Source: Pseudovibrio sp. Alg231-02 (GTDB lineage: Bacteria; Pseudomonadota; Alphaproteobacteria; Rhizobiales; Stappiaceae). Taken from it: DNA of 64,000 nt. Below are positions 56,643 to 64,000 of the stretch, piece by piece. The DNA lies in assembly GCF_900143565.1 (NCBI RefSeq), contig NZ_FREX01000001.1:1007068-1071067 (forward strand), written 5' to 3'. How positions within the stretch are numbered: the stretch's first letter is position 1; the number at the start of each line of letters is the position of its first letter. Both the position numbers and the translations under genes were made by a program. The notes beneath the pieces are model-generated. The model was not told the origin of the DNA. It was given only the letters and a program-made list of their open reading frames with translations, and ran no database searches.

Positions 56643-57725
56643 CTATCGCTGAAATTTATTTCGCTTGCGCCGTGCCGCGTCAGATATCATCCGGAAGCGA
56701 TCAGCCTTCCGTTTTTCCTCTTCTGCATCAAAGTCTTCGTCGTCTTCATCATCATCTTCATTCTCAGAAGAGACCTTGCCTCGATCCAGCCATGCCTTGA
56801 TCAGGAACGCAAAGTAGACGCCGACCAGAGTGAGTGCGAGACCTGCCCATGTGAAGGCATATTGCAGGTGATTGTTCGAGAACGTCATACGGGTCTCACC
56901 CGCTTGCGGCAGGTCACCAGCAACGCTCACTGTCTCCTGAAGGTCAATCGTGTAGGGTGCGGTCTGATCCGGCAGCAATCCCATAGCTTCAGCCATCGCC
57001 TTTGGCTCGCGCACATACCACACATTGGTCTTCTGGTTTGGTTCTGCGGAGAACATGCTCGCCACCTCGGCTCTGCGAGCAAGGCCGGTGATGGTTAATT
57101 GCCCACGCGGTGGAGCGGAGCCCAAACGTGTGCTGAACTCTTTACGATCAATTGGAACAAAGCCACGATTGACCAAAACGTTCCAGCCGTCATTCGTGAT
57201 GAAGGGTGCGTAGACAAAATACCCCTGCCCGCCCAGTGGGCCTTTCGGCTTGGTTAGAGTATCAAAGTAGTACAGCTCGCCGATAATGAACTGGCCAGAC
57301 AGCTCAACAGGCATATAGTCGATTTCGTCGCTCGACATATCCTCCCAGGTTGCCGGGCCGGGCGCTGCAACAGCAGGTTCAGTCGCCCGCACTTCAGCGC
57401 GCGCAATCAACGCCACCTTTTCATCCAGACGATTGAACTGCCACAAACTCAGATTGGCTAGAATAGCTAGCCCAACTGCAGCACACAGGTGCAAGATCCA
57501 ATAGCGCTTGAGAAATGCAACGAACCCAGGCTTTGCTACTGCATCCTCAGCATCAGTGTCGTCATGTTCCATTTGATCATCTGTCACGGTGTTATCTTTG
57601 TTTTTTCTCGTGTTGCGATGAGTGTGTTCAGGAACCGGTTCAGGTTCCTCATGCCAGGCGACATCGTTTTTTCGCGCAGGCTTTGAATCAGATGAAGCAT
57701 CGCCAATCTCCCTTTCAGCGATCAT
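56643..57725 (-). CDS. SURF1-family cytochrome oxidase assembly protein
   Basis: SURF1 (360 residues) helps insert heme a into CtaD. Two membrane helices flank a large periplasmic loop: WILHLCAAVGLAILANLSLWQFNRLDEKVALI near residue 90 and LQYAFTWAGLALTLVGVYFAFLIKA near the end. The family GYFVYAPFI and NVLVNRGFVP motifs are present. It carries long charged extensions: about 75 acidic, His-rich residues before the first helix and an Asp/Glu stretch followed by a basic tail after the last. The ATG at 57725 follows AAGGA and overlaps DUF983 by 11 bp. Unextended SURF1 proteins are about 250 residues. Confidence 0.9.
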   Translation of the reverse strand: MIAEREIGDASSDSKPARKNDVAWHEEPEPVPEHTHRNTRKNKDNTVTDDQMEHDDTDAEDAVAKPGFVAFLKRYWILHLCAAVGLAILANLSLWQFNRLDEKVALIARAEVRATEPAVAAPGPATWEDMSSDEIDYMPVELSGQFIIGELYYFDTLTKPKGPLGGQGYFVYAPFITNDGWNVLVNRGFVPIDRKEFSTRLGSAPPRGQLTITGLARRAEVASMFSAEPNQKTNVWYVREPKAMAEAMGLLPDQTAPYTIDLQETVSVAGDLPQAGETRMTFSNNHLQYAFTWAGLALTLVGVYFAFLIKAWLDRGKVSSENEDDDEDDEDFDAEEEKRKADRFRMISDAARRKRNKFQR

Positions 57726-58110
57726 CAAGCTTTCCTTCCGCTGCATTGTTCTTGTACTGCAATGCAATCAACAGGCCTTTGAGTATGCGCAGAAGCGTCA
57801 CACTCAACACCACAGTCACGGGTGCCCAGATAATCAAATGCAGCCAGAGTGGAGGTTCGTACGCAAACTCAACGAACAAAACACCACCAACAAGAATAAA
57901 CCCCAGAATGAGAATGACAAAGACTGCAGGTCCGTCTCCAGAATCTGCAAAGTCATAGGAAAGACCGCATCTGGAACAAGACGCACGCAGGTTTAGCAGG
58001 CCCTGAAACAATGGCCCTTCCCCACACCGTGGACATTTTCCGCGAAGACCAGCTGAAAATGGATTGGCAGGAAGGCCAAGATAAGCCTTTGTCTTCTTCC
58101 TCTCACTCAT
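57715..58110 (-). CDS. DUF983 membrane protein
   Basis: A 131-residue protein found in the oxidase operons of alphaproteobacteria. Two zinc-ribbon-like Cys pairs (GKCPRCGEGPLF and ASCSRCGLSYDF) precede two membrane helices (AVFVILILGFILVGGVLFVEF and LIIWAPVTVVLSVTLLRILKGLLIAL). Function is unknown but linked to cytochrome oxidase assembly by location. The ATG at 58110 gives the usual start and has GAGG upstream. It overlaps the SURF1 gene and follows ctaE across a hairpin terminator. Confidence 0.88.
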   Translation of the reverse strand: MSERKKTKAYLGLPANPFSAGLRGKCPRCGEGPLFQGLLNLRASCSRCGLSYDFADSGDGPAVFVILILGFILVGGVLFVEFAYEPPLWLHLIIWAPVTVVLSVTLLRILKGLLIALQYKNNAAEGKLDDR

Positions 58111-58173
58111 GTGAAGCCTCGGATACACAGGTGACTTTGAACGCTCGTAAGGCACCTAGGTCATATACATATA

Positions 58174-58196
58174 GAAAAGGCGGCTTGCGCCGCCCT
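58174..58196 (-). terminator. Terminator after ctaE
   Basis: On the minus strand GGCGGC and GCCGCC pair around GCAA and are followed by TTTTC. It separates ctaE from DUF983 and SURF1, so those genes may be expressed at a lower level or from a second promoter. Confidence 0.65.
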
Positions 58197-58253
58197 TATC
58201 TTTTTTCGTTTTTCGTCTGAATTCCAGACCCACTCTTGGCTAATGCCGCAAGC

Positions 58254-59132
58254 TTAGCCGCCCCAGATGTAAACGGATGCAAACAGGAACAGCCAAACCA
58301 CATCCACAAAGTGCCAGTACCAGGCTGCTGCCTCGAAGCCGAAGTGCTTGGTGGTGGAGAAGTGTCCAGCCAGTGCACGGAACAAACACACAGCGAGGAA
58401 GATGGTGCCCACGATCACGTGGAAGCCATGGAACCCTGTCGCCATGAAGAAGGTTGCGCCGTAGATGTTCTCGGAGAAGCCGAAGGCTGCATGAGAGTAT
58501 TCGTAGGCCTGACAGATGGTGAAGATCACACCCAGAACGACGGTCGCGATCAGACCCCATTTCAGGCCATCACGGTCCCCATGAACCAGTGCATGATGTG
58601 CCCAGGTGACTGTTGTACCAGACAGAAGCAGGATCAATGTGTTCAACAGTGGCAGGTGCCACGGATCGAAGGTTTCGATACCTTGTGGAGGCCAAACACC
58701 GCCAGTGTGCTCAACACGACCAAACTGCGCGGCTTCACCCGCGAACAGGGATGCATCAAAGAATGCCCAGAACCATGCAACAAAGAACATAACTTCGGAC
58801 AGGATGAACAGCAGCATGCCGTAACGCAGGTGCAAAGATACAACGCGTGTGTGGTGCCCTTCGCGAGATTCCTTAACCGTGTCACGCCACCACATAAACA
58901 TGGTGTAAAGAACGATACCAAGACCAATTGCAAACAGGCCCCAACCGTTCAGCGTAAAGCCAACGGTTGTTTCGCCATCAGCGTTGCTCAGAAATGAGAA
59001 GCTTACGCCGCCCTCACTCATGCGCATGAATACAATCGCGCCGATTGCCATAACCAGCGCCCCAACTGACCCAACAAATGGCCATGGGCTTGGCTCGATA
59101 ATGTGATAATCGTGGTTTTTAACACCAGCCAT
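58254..59132 (-). CDS. ctaE: Cytochrome c oxidase subunit III
   Basis: CoxC/CtaE (292 residues), a seven-helix subunit of aa3 oxidase that stabilises the enzyme and aids proton uptake. Characteristic pieces are [38 protein letters not shown] and [23 protein letters not shown], with the ending [32 protein letters not shown] precedes the ATG. It is the last core gene of the operon before a terminator. Confidence 0.97.
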   Translation of the reverse strand: MAGVKNHDYHIIEPSPWPFVGSVGALVMAIGAIVFMRMSEGGVSFSFLSNADGETTVGFTLNGWGLFAIGLGIVLYTMFMWWRDTVKESREGHHTRVVSLHLRYGMLLFILSEVMFFVAWFWAFFDASLFAGEAAQFGRVEHTGGVWPPQGIETFDPWHLPLLNTLILLLSGTTVTWAHHALVHGDRDGLKWGLIATVVLGVIFTICQAYEYSHAAFGFSENIYGATFFMATGFHGFHVIVGTIFLAVCLFRALAGHFSTTKHFGFEAAAWYWHFVDVVWLFLFASVYIWGG

Positions 59133-59190
59133 ATCTTTCTCCCCATTTCAAAAAAGGTCGCTTCTGCAAAAGGCAGATCCGTCTCGCAAC

Positions 59191-59814
59191 CTAAAGCTTG
59201 TCAGTGGCCGCGTCGCTTGGAGAAGCCACTGCAGCTGTTTCTTCCTCGCCGTCTTTCGGCAATTCAAAGAATGTGTAGGACAAGGTGATTTCCTTGATAT
59301 TCTTCAGGCCCTCGTCCTTGTCCAGTTCCGGATCGATGAAGAACACGACCGGCATATCGATCGATTCTCCTGCTTCAAGCGGTTGCTCGGTAAAGCAGAA
59401 GCAATCAATTTTGTTGAAGTAGCCCCCGACTTCGAAAGGCGCCACGTTAAACGTGGAAGTTCCGGTAGAAACCTGCTGCGCGAGGCTTTGGGCCTCGTAC
59501 ATAATCTCGGTCATCTGACCCAGTTTCACGCGGACTTTCTTTTGTTTTGGTTTGAAATCCCAATCCAGACCCGGAGCGACGTTGGCGTCAAAGCTCACGA
59601 TGATCTCACGATCAAGGATCGTATCGGATGCCTCTTCTGCTCGCTGTGTGGTGCCGCCATAGCCCGTCACTTGACAGAAGAGCTGATAAAGCGGGACAGC
59701 TGCAAAGGACAAACCAACCATTCCAAAGAACACGCCCCCGCAAATCACAGCGACGGTAGCGTTGCTGCGGTTTACTTTGGCCTGTTCTGCTGTTTTTGGT
59801 TTTTGATCAGTCAT
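59191..59814 (-). CDS. ctaG: Cytochrome c oxidase assembly protein CtaG (Cox11 type)
   Basis: CtaG/Cox11 (207 residues) delivers copper to the CuB site of CtaD. One N-terminal membrane helix (ATVAVICGGVFFGMVGLSFAAVPLYQLFCQVTGYGG) anchors it. The copper-binding motif CFCFTEQPLEAGESIDMPVVFFIDP is present. The ending is acidic. It follows the small oxidase ORF by 9 bp and precedes ctaE by 58 bp. Confidence 0.95.
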   Translation of the reverse strand: MTDQKPKTAEQAKVNRSNATVAVICGGVFFGMVGLSFAAVPLYQLFCQVTGYGGTTQRAEEASDTILDREIIVSFDANVAPGLDWDFKPKQKKVRVKLGQMTEIMYEAQSLAQQVSTGTSTFNVAPFEVGGYFNKIDCFCFTEQPLEAGESIDMPVVFFIDPELDKDEGLKNIKEITLSYTFFELPKDGEEETAAVASPSDAATDKL

Positions 59815-59823
59815 TTGCGTCTC

Positions 59824-59979
59824 TTACAGTGGACGATCCATGATGCCCGGACCGAGCTTCACGATGGTGATCACATAAAACATTGCAACAAGAACGCCGA
59901 GTGTGACTGCAAGAGCCACTGAACGTCCGCGGCGGGTCTTGGCTTGCTCTTCAGAAAGAACTGCTTTTTGTTTGCTCAT
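59824..59979 (-). CDS. Small CoxF-like membrane protein (51 aa)
   Basis: A 51-residue ORF in the usual place between ctaB and ctaG. It starts MSKQKAVLSEEQAKTRRGR, has one membrane helix (SVALAVTLGVLVAMFYVITIV) and ends KLGPGIMDRPL. Such small one-helix proteins are regularly present in alphaproteobacterial oxidase operons and called CoxF. GAAAGAGAA lies just upstream of the ATG. It is short but conserved in place and pattern. Confidence 0.8.
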   Translation of the reverse strand: MSKQKAVLSEEQAKTRRGRSVALAVTLGVLVAMFYVITIVKLGPGIMDRPL

Positions 59980-60002
59980 TTTCTTCTCTTTCCAGTTATG
60001 CG

Positions 60003-60935
60003 TTAGACCAGACCAATCATGTTCTCAGCGAGCAACCCAGCAAAAATCAGCATGAGATAGAACAAAGAGAACTTGAAGAGAGACATTGCTGTTTTCTTAG
60101 CTGCATCACCCTCGCGCACTCTCCAGACACGGATTGCATAACCGAGGAACACCAAGCCAAGGATGGCAGAACCAACACCATAAAACACCGAGGCAAAGCC
60201 TAGGAAGTACGGTGCCATGCCAACTGGTAGCAACAGCAAAGAATACAAAACGATTTGGTGACGGGTCGCGGTTTCGCCTGCGACGACCGGCAACATTGGG
60301 ACGCCAGCAGCCTGATAGTCGCCGTTTTTAACCAGCGCCAAGGCCCAGAAGTGTGGAGGTGTCCAGGTGAAGGTGATCATGAACAGTGCGATGCTGACCA
60401 GTGTTACGTCACCTGTAACAGCTGCCCAGCCGACCATTGGCGGAAGCGCGCCAGCTGCACCACCGATAACGATGTTTTGCGGCGTGCTGCGCTTGAGCCA
60501 CATTGTGTAGATGACCACGTAAAAGAAGATCGTGAACGCCAACAGACCAGCGGCCATCCAGTTTGCCACCAGACCGAGGGTCAGGACAGAACCGAAGGAC
60601 AGAACCATGCCAAAAGCAAAGGCTTCCTGACGTGTGATTTTGCCTGCCGGGATCGGGCGCTTTTTAGTGCGGGACATGACAGCATCAATGTCTGCATCCC
60701 ACCACATGTTCAGCGCACCAGATGCACCACCACCAATGGCGATGCAAAGAATAGAAATGAAGCTGAGGACCGGGTGTTGATTGCCCGGAGCCATGACAAG
60801 ACCAACAGCTGCTGTGAACACAACAAGAGACATTACCCGCGGCTTGAGCAGCGCGATGTAATCAGAAACGCTTCCACGACCACCAAGATCGGTTGCGTCC
60901 TCGTGAAGTCCCTGTGTCTGTTCCAGCATTGTCAT
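60003..60935 (-). CDS. ctaB: Protoheme IX farnesyltransferase (heme O synthase)
   Basis: CtaB/CyoE (310 residues) attaches a farnesyl group to heme b, the first step to heme a. It is a UbiA-type enzyme with nine or so membrane helices and the Asp-rich motif [23 protein letters not shown], and a second acidic loop near [13 protein letters not shown]. The start [35 protein letters not shown] is typical. It lies 141 bp after ctaD; that spacer has two hairpins. Confidence 0.96.
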   Translation of the reverse strand: MTMLEQTQGLHEDATDLGGRGSVSDYIALLKPRVMSLVVFTAAVGLVMAPGNQHPVLSFISILCIAIGGGASGALNMWWDADIDAVMSRTKKRPIPAGKITRQEAFAFGMVLSFGSVLTLGLVANWMAAGLLAFTIFFYVVIYTMWLKRSTPQNIVIGGAAGALPPMVGWAAVTGDVTLVSIALFMITFTWTPPHFWALALVKNGDYQAAGVPMLPVVAGETATRHQIVLYSLLLLPVGMAPYFLGFASVFYGVGSAILGLVFLGYAIRVWRVREGDAAKKTAMSLFKFSLFYLMLIFAGLLAENMIGLV

Positions 60936-60995
60936 GCCTGTACCTCTGTCGCGATATTGAAACCTGTGCCGTTTTTCAGCGTTCTAGACTTCATC

Positions 60996-61062
60996 CCCGG
61001 AACATTGGAGCACTTCCGGGCTTGTGCTTTACCTAGAACCGAGGGCGCTGACACGCCCCCGG
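60996..61062 (-). repeat. Two hairpins in the ctaD-ctaB spacer
   Basis: CCCGGAA/TTCCGGG with an 11-nt loop occupies 60996-61020 and CCGAGGGCG/CGCCCCCGG, one mismatch, occupies 61039-61062. Neither has a T-run. They may lower expression of the assembly genes relative to ctaC and ctaD. Confidence 0.45.
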
Positions 61063-61076
61063 CAATTTCGGTGCAG

Positions 61077-62669
61077 TTACTTGATCTTTGGAAGGATCTC
61101 GAACTGGTGGAATGGAGGAGGTGAAGACAGTGTCCATTCCAGAGTAGTTGCGCCTTTGCCCCATGGGTTATCGCCAGCCACACGCTTCTTGATGAATGCG
61201 TCAAGGACACACCACAAGAAGATGAGCACTGCAAAACCGGTGAGATAGGAACCGTAGGAGGAAACCATGTTCCAGCCAGCGTATGCGTCCGGGTAGTCGG
61301 CATAACGGCGTGGCATACCAGCAAGACCCAAGAAGTGCTGCGGGAAGAACACGAGGTTCACACCGATGAACATGAGGGTGAAGTGCAGGTTGCCGAGGAA
61401 CTCGGAGTACATGTAACCGGAGATCTTAGGGAACCAGTAGTACCAGGCTGCAAAGATCGCGAACACAGCACCCAGAGACAGAACGTAGTGGAAGTGAGCC
61501 ACAACGTAGTAAGTGTCATGCAGTGCGCGGTCGAGACCTGCGTTTGCCAGCTGAACGCCGGTTACACCGCCAACGGTGAACAGGAACACAAAGCCGATCG
61601 CCCAGATCATTGGCGTGCGGAATTCGATGGAACCGCCCCACATGGTCGCAATCCATGAGAAGATCTTAATGCCAGTCGGCACTGCAATCACCATGGTGGC
61701 GAACAGGAAGTACGCCTGCGTATCTGCAGACAGACCAACAGTGAACATGTGGTGCGCCCAAACAACAAACCCAACAACACCAATCGCAACCATCGCGTAG
61801 GCCATGCCGATATAACCGAACACAGGCTTGTGCGAGAAGGTGGAGATGATGTGGGAGATGATGCCGAATGCAGGCAGGATCAGGATGTACACTTCAGGGT
61901 GACCGAAGAACCAGAACAAGTGCTGGAACAAGATTGGGTCACCGCCACCAGCAGCTTCAAAGAAGGTGGTGCCGAAGTTACGGTCTGTCAGCAACATGGT
62001 GATCGCGCCAGCCAAAACAGGCAGAGAGATCAACAGCAGGAAGACTGTTACCAGCACGGACCAAACGAACAGCGGCATCTTGTGCATGGTCATGCCAGGC
62101 GCGCGCATGTTGAAGATGGTGGTGATGAAGTTGATGGCACCCAGAATGGAAGATGCACCAGCAACGTGCAGTGCCAGAATTGCAAAGTCCATTGCAGGAC
62201 CAGGCTGACCGGAGGTGGACAGCGGAGGATAGATCGTCCAGCCACCGCCGACACCGTTTGCACCTGGTGGACCTGGCACGAAGAGTGACAGGAGCAGCAG
62301 GATAAATGCTGGTGGCAGAAGCCAGAAGGAGATGTTGTTCATGCGTGGGAACGCCATGTCAGGCGCACCGATCATGATCGGAACGAAATAGTTCGCGAAG
62401 CCACCGATAAGCGCTGGCATAACCATGAAGAAGATCATGATCAGCGCGTGCGCTGTGGTGAACACGTTGAACAAGTGTGGATCGGAGAAGTACTGCATCC
62501 CCGGCTCCTGAAGTTCCATACGCATTGCGATGGACAGAAGACCGCCGATGATACCAGCCATGATCGCGAAGATCAGGTAAAGGATACCGATATCCTTGTG
62601 GTTGGTGGAGTAGACCCACCGCACCCATCCAGTTGGATGGTCATGTGCATGCGTTTCAGACGCAGACAT
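61077..62669 (-). CDS. ctaD: Cytochrome c oxidase subunit I
   Basis: CtaD/CoxA (530 residues), the catalytic subunit of aa3-type oxidase with heme a, heme a3 and CuB. Twelve membrane helices; key segments are [17 protein letters not shown] with the CuB His and cross-linked Tyr, [20 protein letters not shown] with two CuB His, and [22 protein letters not shown] with the heme His. [21 protein letters not shown] gives the D- and K-channel region. The ATG at 62669 follows GGGAG; a longer start at 62738 lacks one. It is 82 bp after ctaC. Confidence 0.97.
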   Translation of the reverse strand: MSASETHAHDHPTGWVRWVYSTNHKDIGILYLIFAIMAGIIGGLLSIAMRMELQEPGMQYFSDPHLFNVFTTAHALIMIFFMVMPALIGGFANYFVPIMIGAPDMAFPRMNNISFWLLPPAFILLLLSLFVPGPPGANGVGGGWTIYPPLSTSGQPGPAMDFAILALHVAGASSILGAINFITTIFNMRAPGMTMHKMPLFVWSVLVTVFLLLISLPVLAGAITMLLTDRNFGTTFFEAAGGGDPILFQHLFWFFGHPEVYILILPAFGIISHIISTFSHKPVFGYIGMAYAMVAIGVVGFVVWAHHMFTVGLSADTQAYFLFATMVIAVPTGIKIFSWIATMWGGSIEFRTPMIWAIGFVFLFTVGGVTGVQLANAGLDRALHDTYYVVAHFHYVLSLGAVFAIFAAWYYWFPKISGYMYSEFLGNLHFTLMFIGVNLVFFPQHFLGLAGMPRRYADYPDAYAGWNMVSSYGSYLTGFAVLIFLWCVLDAFIKKRVAGDNPWGKGATTLEWTLSSPPPFHQFEILPKIK

Positions 62670-62751
62670 AGTTGTGCTCCCTCGTAAAGTTCTTGCTCGT
62701 ATGCGCAGCAGCCCTTGACGCGCGCATACTCGGCTCAATCAGTGGCCCCGA

Positions 62752-63675
62752 TTAACGGGACGCAACCTTCACGTCGGTGGCTGCGGTGGCAGCAACCTTC
62801 TTCTCATCAGCAATCAGCTTTGCGAGAAGTGTGTTTGCTTCGTCGACGTCGGACTTCGCAGCTTCGGCCCAAGCCTGATACTGCTCTTTGGTCACGACTT
62901 GCACGGCGATTGGCATGAACGCGTGGTCTTTACCGCAAAGCTCTGAACACTGGCCGTAGAACATGCCGGTGTTATCAGCACGGAACCAGGTTTCGTTGAG
63001 ACGGTATGGAACAGCGTCGATCTTGATGCCGAATGCAGGAACAGCAAATGAGTGGATCACGTCTGCTGCGGTTACCTGAACACGCACTGTGGTGTCGACT
63101 GGAACAACAATGTTGTAGTCCGTCGCAAGAAGGCGAGGAAGCTCAGCGTTTGTCAGGCCTTTTTCAGCCATGATGTCTGCACGCTCATCGTCCTGAATCA
63201 TCAAGGCGTCGAATGAGACATCTTCCATGCCTTCATCCGCGTACTCATAACCCCAATACCACTGGTAACCAGTTGCCTTGATGGTCATTTCGTATTCAGG
63301 GATATCAAGCTGTTTGAAGAGCAAACGGAAAGACGGAACTGAGATCATCACCAAAATGAGGATTGGGACAACCGTCCAAACAACCTCGATCATAGTGTTG
63401 TGTGAAGTGCGAGATGGCGTTGGGTTCGCCTTCTTGCGGAATCTGATGATCACAACAAGCAGCAGGAGTGCTACGAAAACCGTCACGCCGGCCATAATGA
63501 TCAGGGTAAAATCGTTAAACCAGCGAATGTCTTCCATCACTGTCGTCGCCGCAGGCTGCATGCCCATCTGCCACGGCGTTGGCTGTGCTGCATTGGCTGC
63601 ACCTGCCATAAAACCCGTCAATCCGATTGCCATAGTTGCGGCAATGGTCGCCAGGTGATGCTTCAAGAGCTTCAT
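62752..63675 (-). CDS. ctaC: Cytochrome c oxidase subunit II
   Basis: CtaC/CoxB (307 residues) accepts electrons from cytochrome c at its CuA centre. An exported N-terminus (TIAATMAIGLTGFMAGAANAAQ) is followed by two membrane helices and a cupredoxin domain. The CuA motif is MFYGQCSELCGKDHAFMP. The C-terminal tail is Ala/Asp-rich. Start ATG 63675 or GTG 63678; GGGAG precedes both. It is the first gene of the oxidase operon. An FNR/FixK-type box lies about 195 bp upstream. Confidence 0.96.
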   Translation of the reverse strand: MKLLKHHLATIAATMAIGLTGFMAGAANAAQPTPWQMGMQPAATTVMEDIRWFNDFTLIIMAGVTVFVALLLLVVIIRFRKKANPTPSRTSHNTMIEVVWTVVPILILVMISVPSFRLLFKQLDIPEYEMTIKATGYQWYWGYEYADEGMEDVSFDALMIQDDERADIMAEKGLTNAELPRLLATDYNIVVPVDTTVRVQVTAADVIHSFAVPAFGIKIDAVPYRLNETWFRADNTGMFYGQCSELCGKDHAFMPIAVQVVTKEQYQAWAEAAKSDVDEANTLLAKLIADEKKVAATAATDVKVASR

Positions 63676-63845
63676 CACGTCTTGCGCTCCCTGTCCCTCT
63701 TAAATGCCGCCGAAACGGCAATCCTCTTCTTGTCCACACATGTGGGGTGCCCACTTTGGCCCGTCCGACCAGTCCTCACACCTGCGTGAATATCTGCGAC
63801 ATAATAACCCAATAAGGGTTTCTACGCGATTCCCCTAAGGTTATA

Positions 63846-63860
63846 GCGACTATAAGTCGC
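63846..63860. repeat. Perfect palindromic repeat upstream of ctaC
   Basis: GCGACTATAAGTCGC, a 5-bp arm inverted repeat around TATAA, lies 171 bp before the ctaC start and beside the FNR/FixK-type box. It could overlap a promoter or be a second regulator site. Confidence 0.4.
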
Positions 63861-63868
63861 AGTATCAT

Positions 63869-63882
63869 TTGACTTGAATCAA
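63869..63882. promoter_or_regulatory. FNR/FixK-type box upstream of ctaC
   Basis: TTGACTTGAATCAA matches TTGAY-N4-RTCAA exactly. It lies 194 bp before ctaC, 9 bp beyond a palindrome. FnrL/FixK proteins control oxidase genes in alphaproteobacteria in response to oxygen; direction of control is not shown here. Confidence 0.6.
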
Positions 63883-64000
63883 TGAGTTGGACAAAAAACA
63901 TAAGAAATCCGCAGATGCAATTGGATTTTGAACGATCTCCGCTGTTTTCACCTAGTTACTTTTCCCTATATCGAAAATCGATCATTTCTATCCATGCGTC

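Noticed and set aside
60255-61124. Plus-strand open frame over ctaB and the ctaD-ctaB spacer
   Set aside because: Antisense to membrane-protein codons, giving a hydrophilic shadow; not a gene.

Overview
This 64 kb window is chromosomal DNA of an alphaproteobacterium. The evidence is a ccrM (GANTC) methyltransferase, a split ATP synthase b/b' pair, an aa3 oxidase operon in the order ctaC-ctaD-ctaB-small ORF-ctaG-ctaE, a two-gene glycine decarboxylase (gcvPA/gcvPB) under a tandem glycine riboswitch, a GTTC-N7-GTTC LexA box, and an aminoglycoside-phosphotransferase-type ThrB. Moderate GC and protein flavour suggest the marine Stappiaceae, perhaps Pseudovibrio or a relative. That genus call is inference; no database was searched.

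Layout. 0-6 kb: end of glyQ, then a GH3 glycosidase, then glyS. 6-13.4 kb: a LysR regulator divergent from a tiny ORF across a palindrome, an Mpo1-like membrane protein, malic enzyme maeB, a ceramidase-like membrane protein with a small GT2 protein, an SOS-type radical SAM gene and rnhB. 13.4-16.3 kb: an accessory patch with an FRG-domain protein, an 87-residue unknown and a 328-residue unknown. 16.3-19 kb: the F0 operon atpI-atpB-atpE-atpF'-atpF on the minus strand. 19-30.8 kb: smc, dsbA, a lipoprotein, dciA, mutY, amn, a periplasmic glycerophosphodiesterase and ccrM. 30.9-36.5 kb: an unknown gene, tyrS with an unusual leader, a HAD phosphatase and two glycosyltransferases (GT11, GT61). 36.6-41.7 kb: gcvT-gcvH-gcvPA-gcvPB and its riboswitch. 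41.7-47.6 kb: a lipoprotein, ispH-thrB-rnhA, a lipid-kinase-like gene, a PilZ protein and a penicillin-binding carboxypeptidase. 47.7-55 kb: a GGDEF/EAL protein, a GNAT, an M16 peptidase, thrC and a YqgE protein. 55-64 kb: a DsbD-like periplasmic protein, a peroxiredoxin and the cytochrome oxidase assembly operon, with an FNR/FixK-type box at the far right.

The most interesting feature is upstream of tyrS (33.19-33.39 kb, minus strand). A promoter-like TTGACA lies just before a 24-codon ORF carrying three consecutive Tyr codons. That ORF is followed by a perfect intrinsic terminator hairpin, and then by a second hairpin that buries the tyrS Shine-Dalgarno. A segment of the leader ORF just after the Tyr codons is complementary to the ascending arm of the terminator. 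This is the architecture of classical ribosome-mediated attenuation, here apparently sensing tyrosyl-tRNA to control tyrosyl-tRNA synthetase.

Other regulatory structure read directly from the sequence includes the tandem glycine riboswitch with a long expression-platform stem, a LexA box, GANTC and CtrA-like sites before ccrM, an FNR/FixK-type box before ctaC, and a long hairpin between atpE and atpF'. No tRNA, rRNA, insertion sequence, prophage or CRISPR array was recognised.
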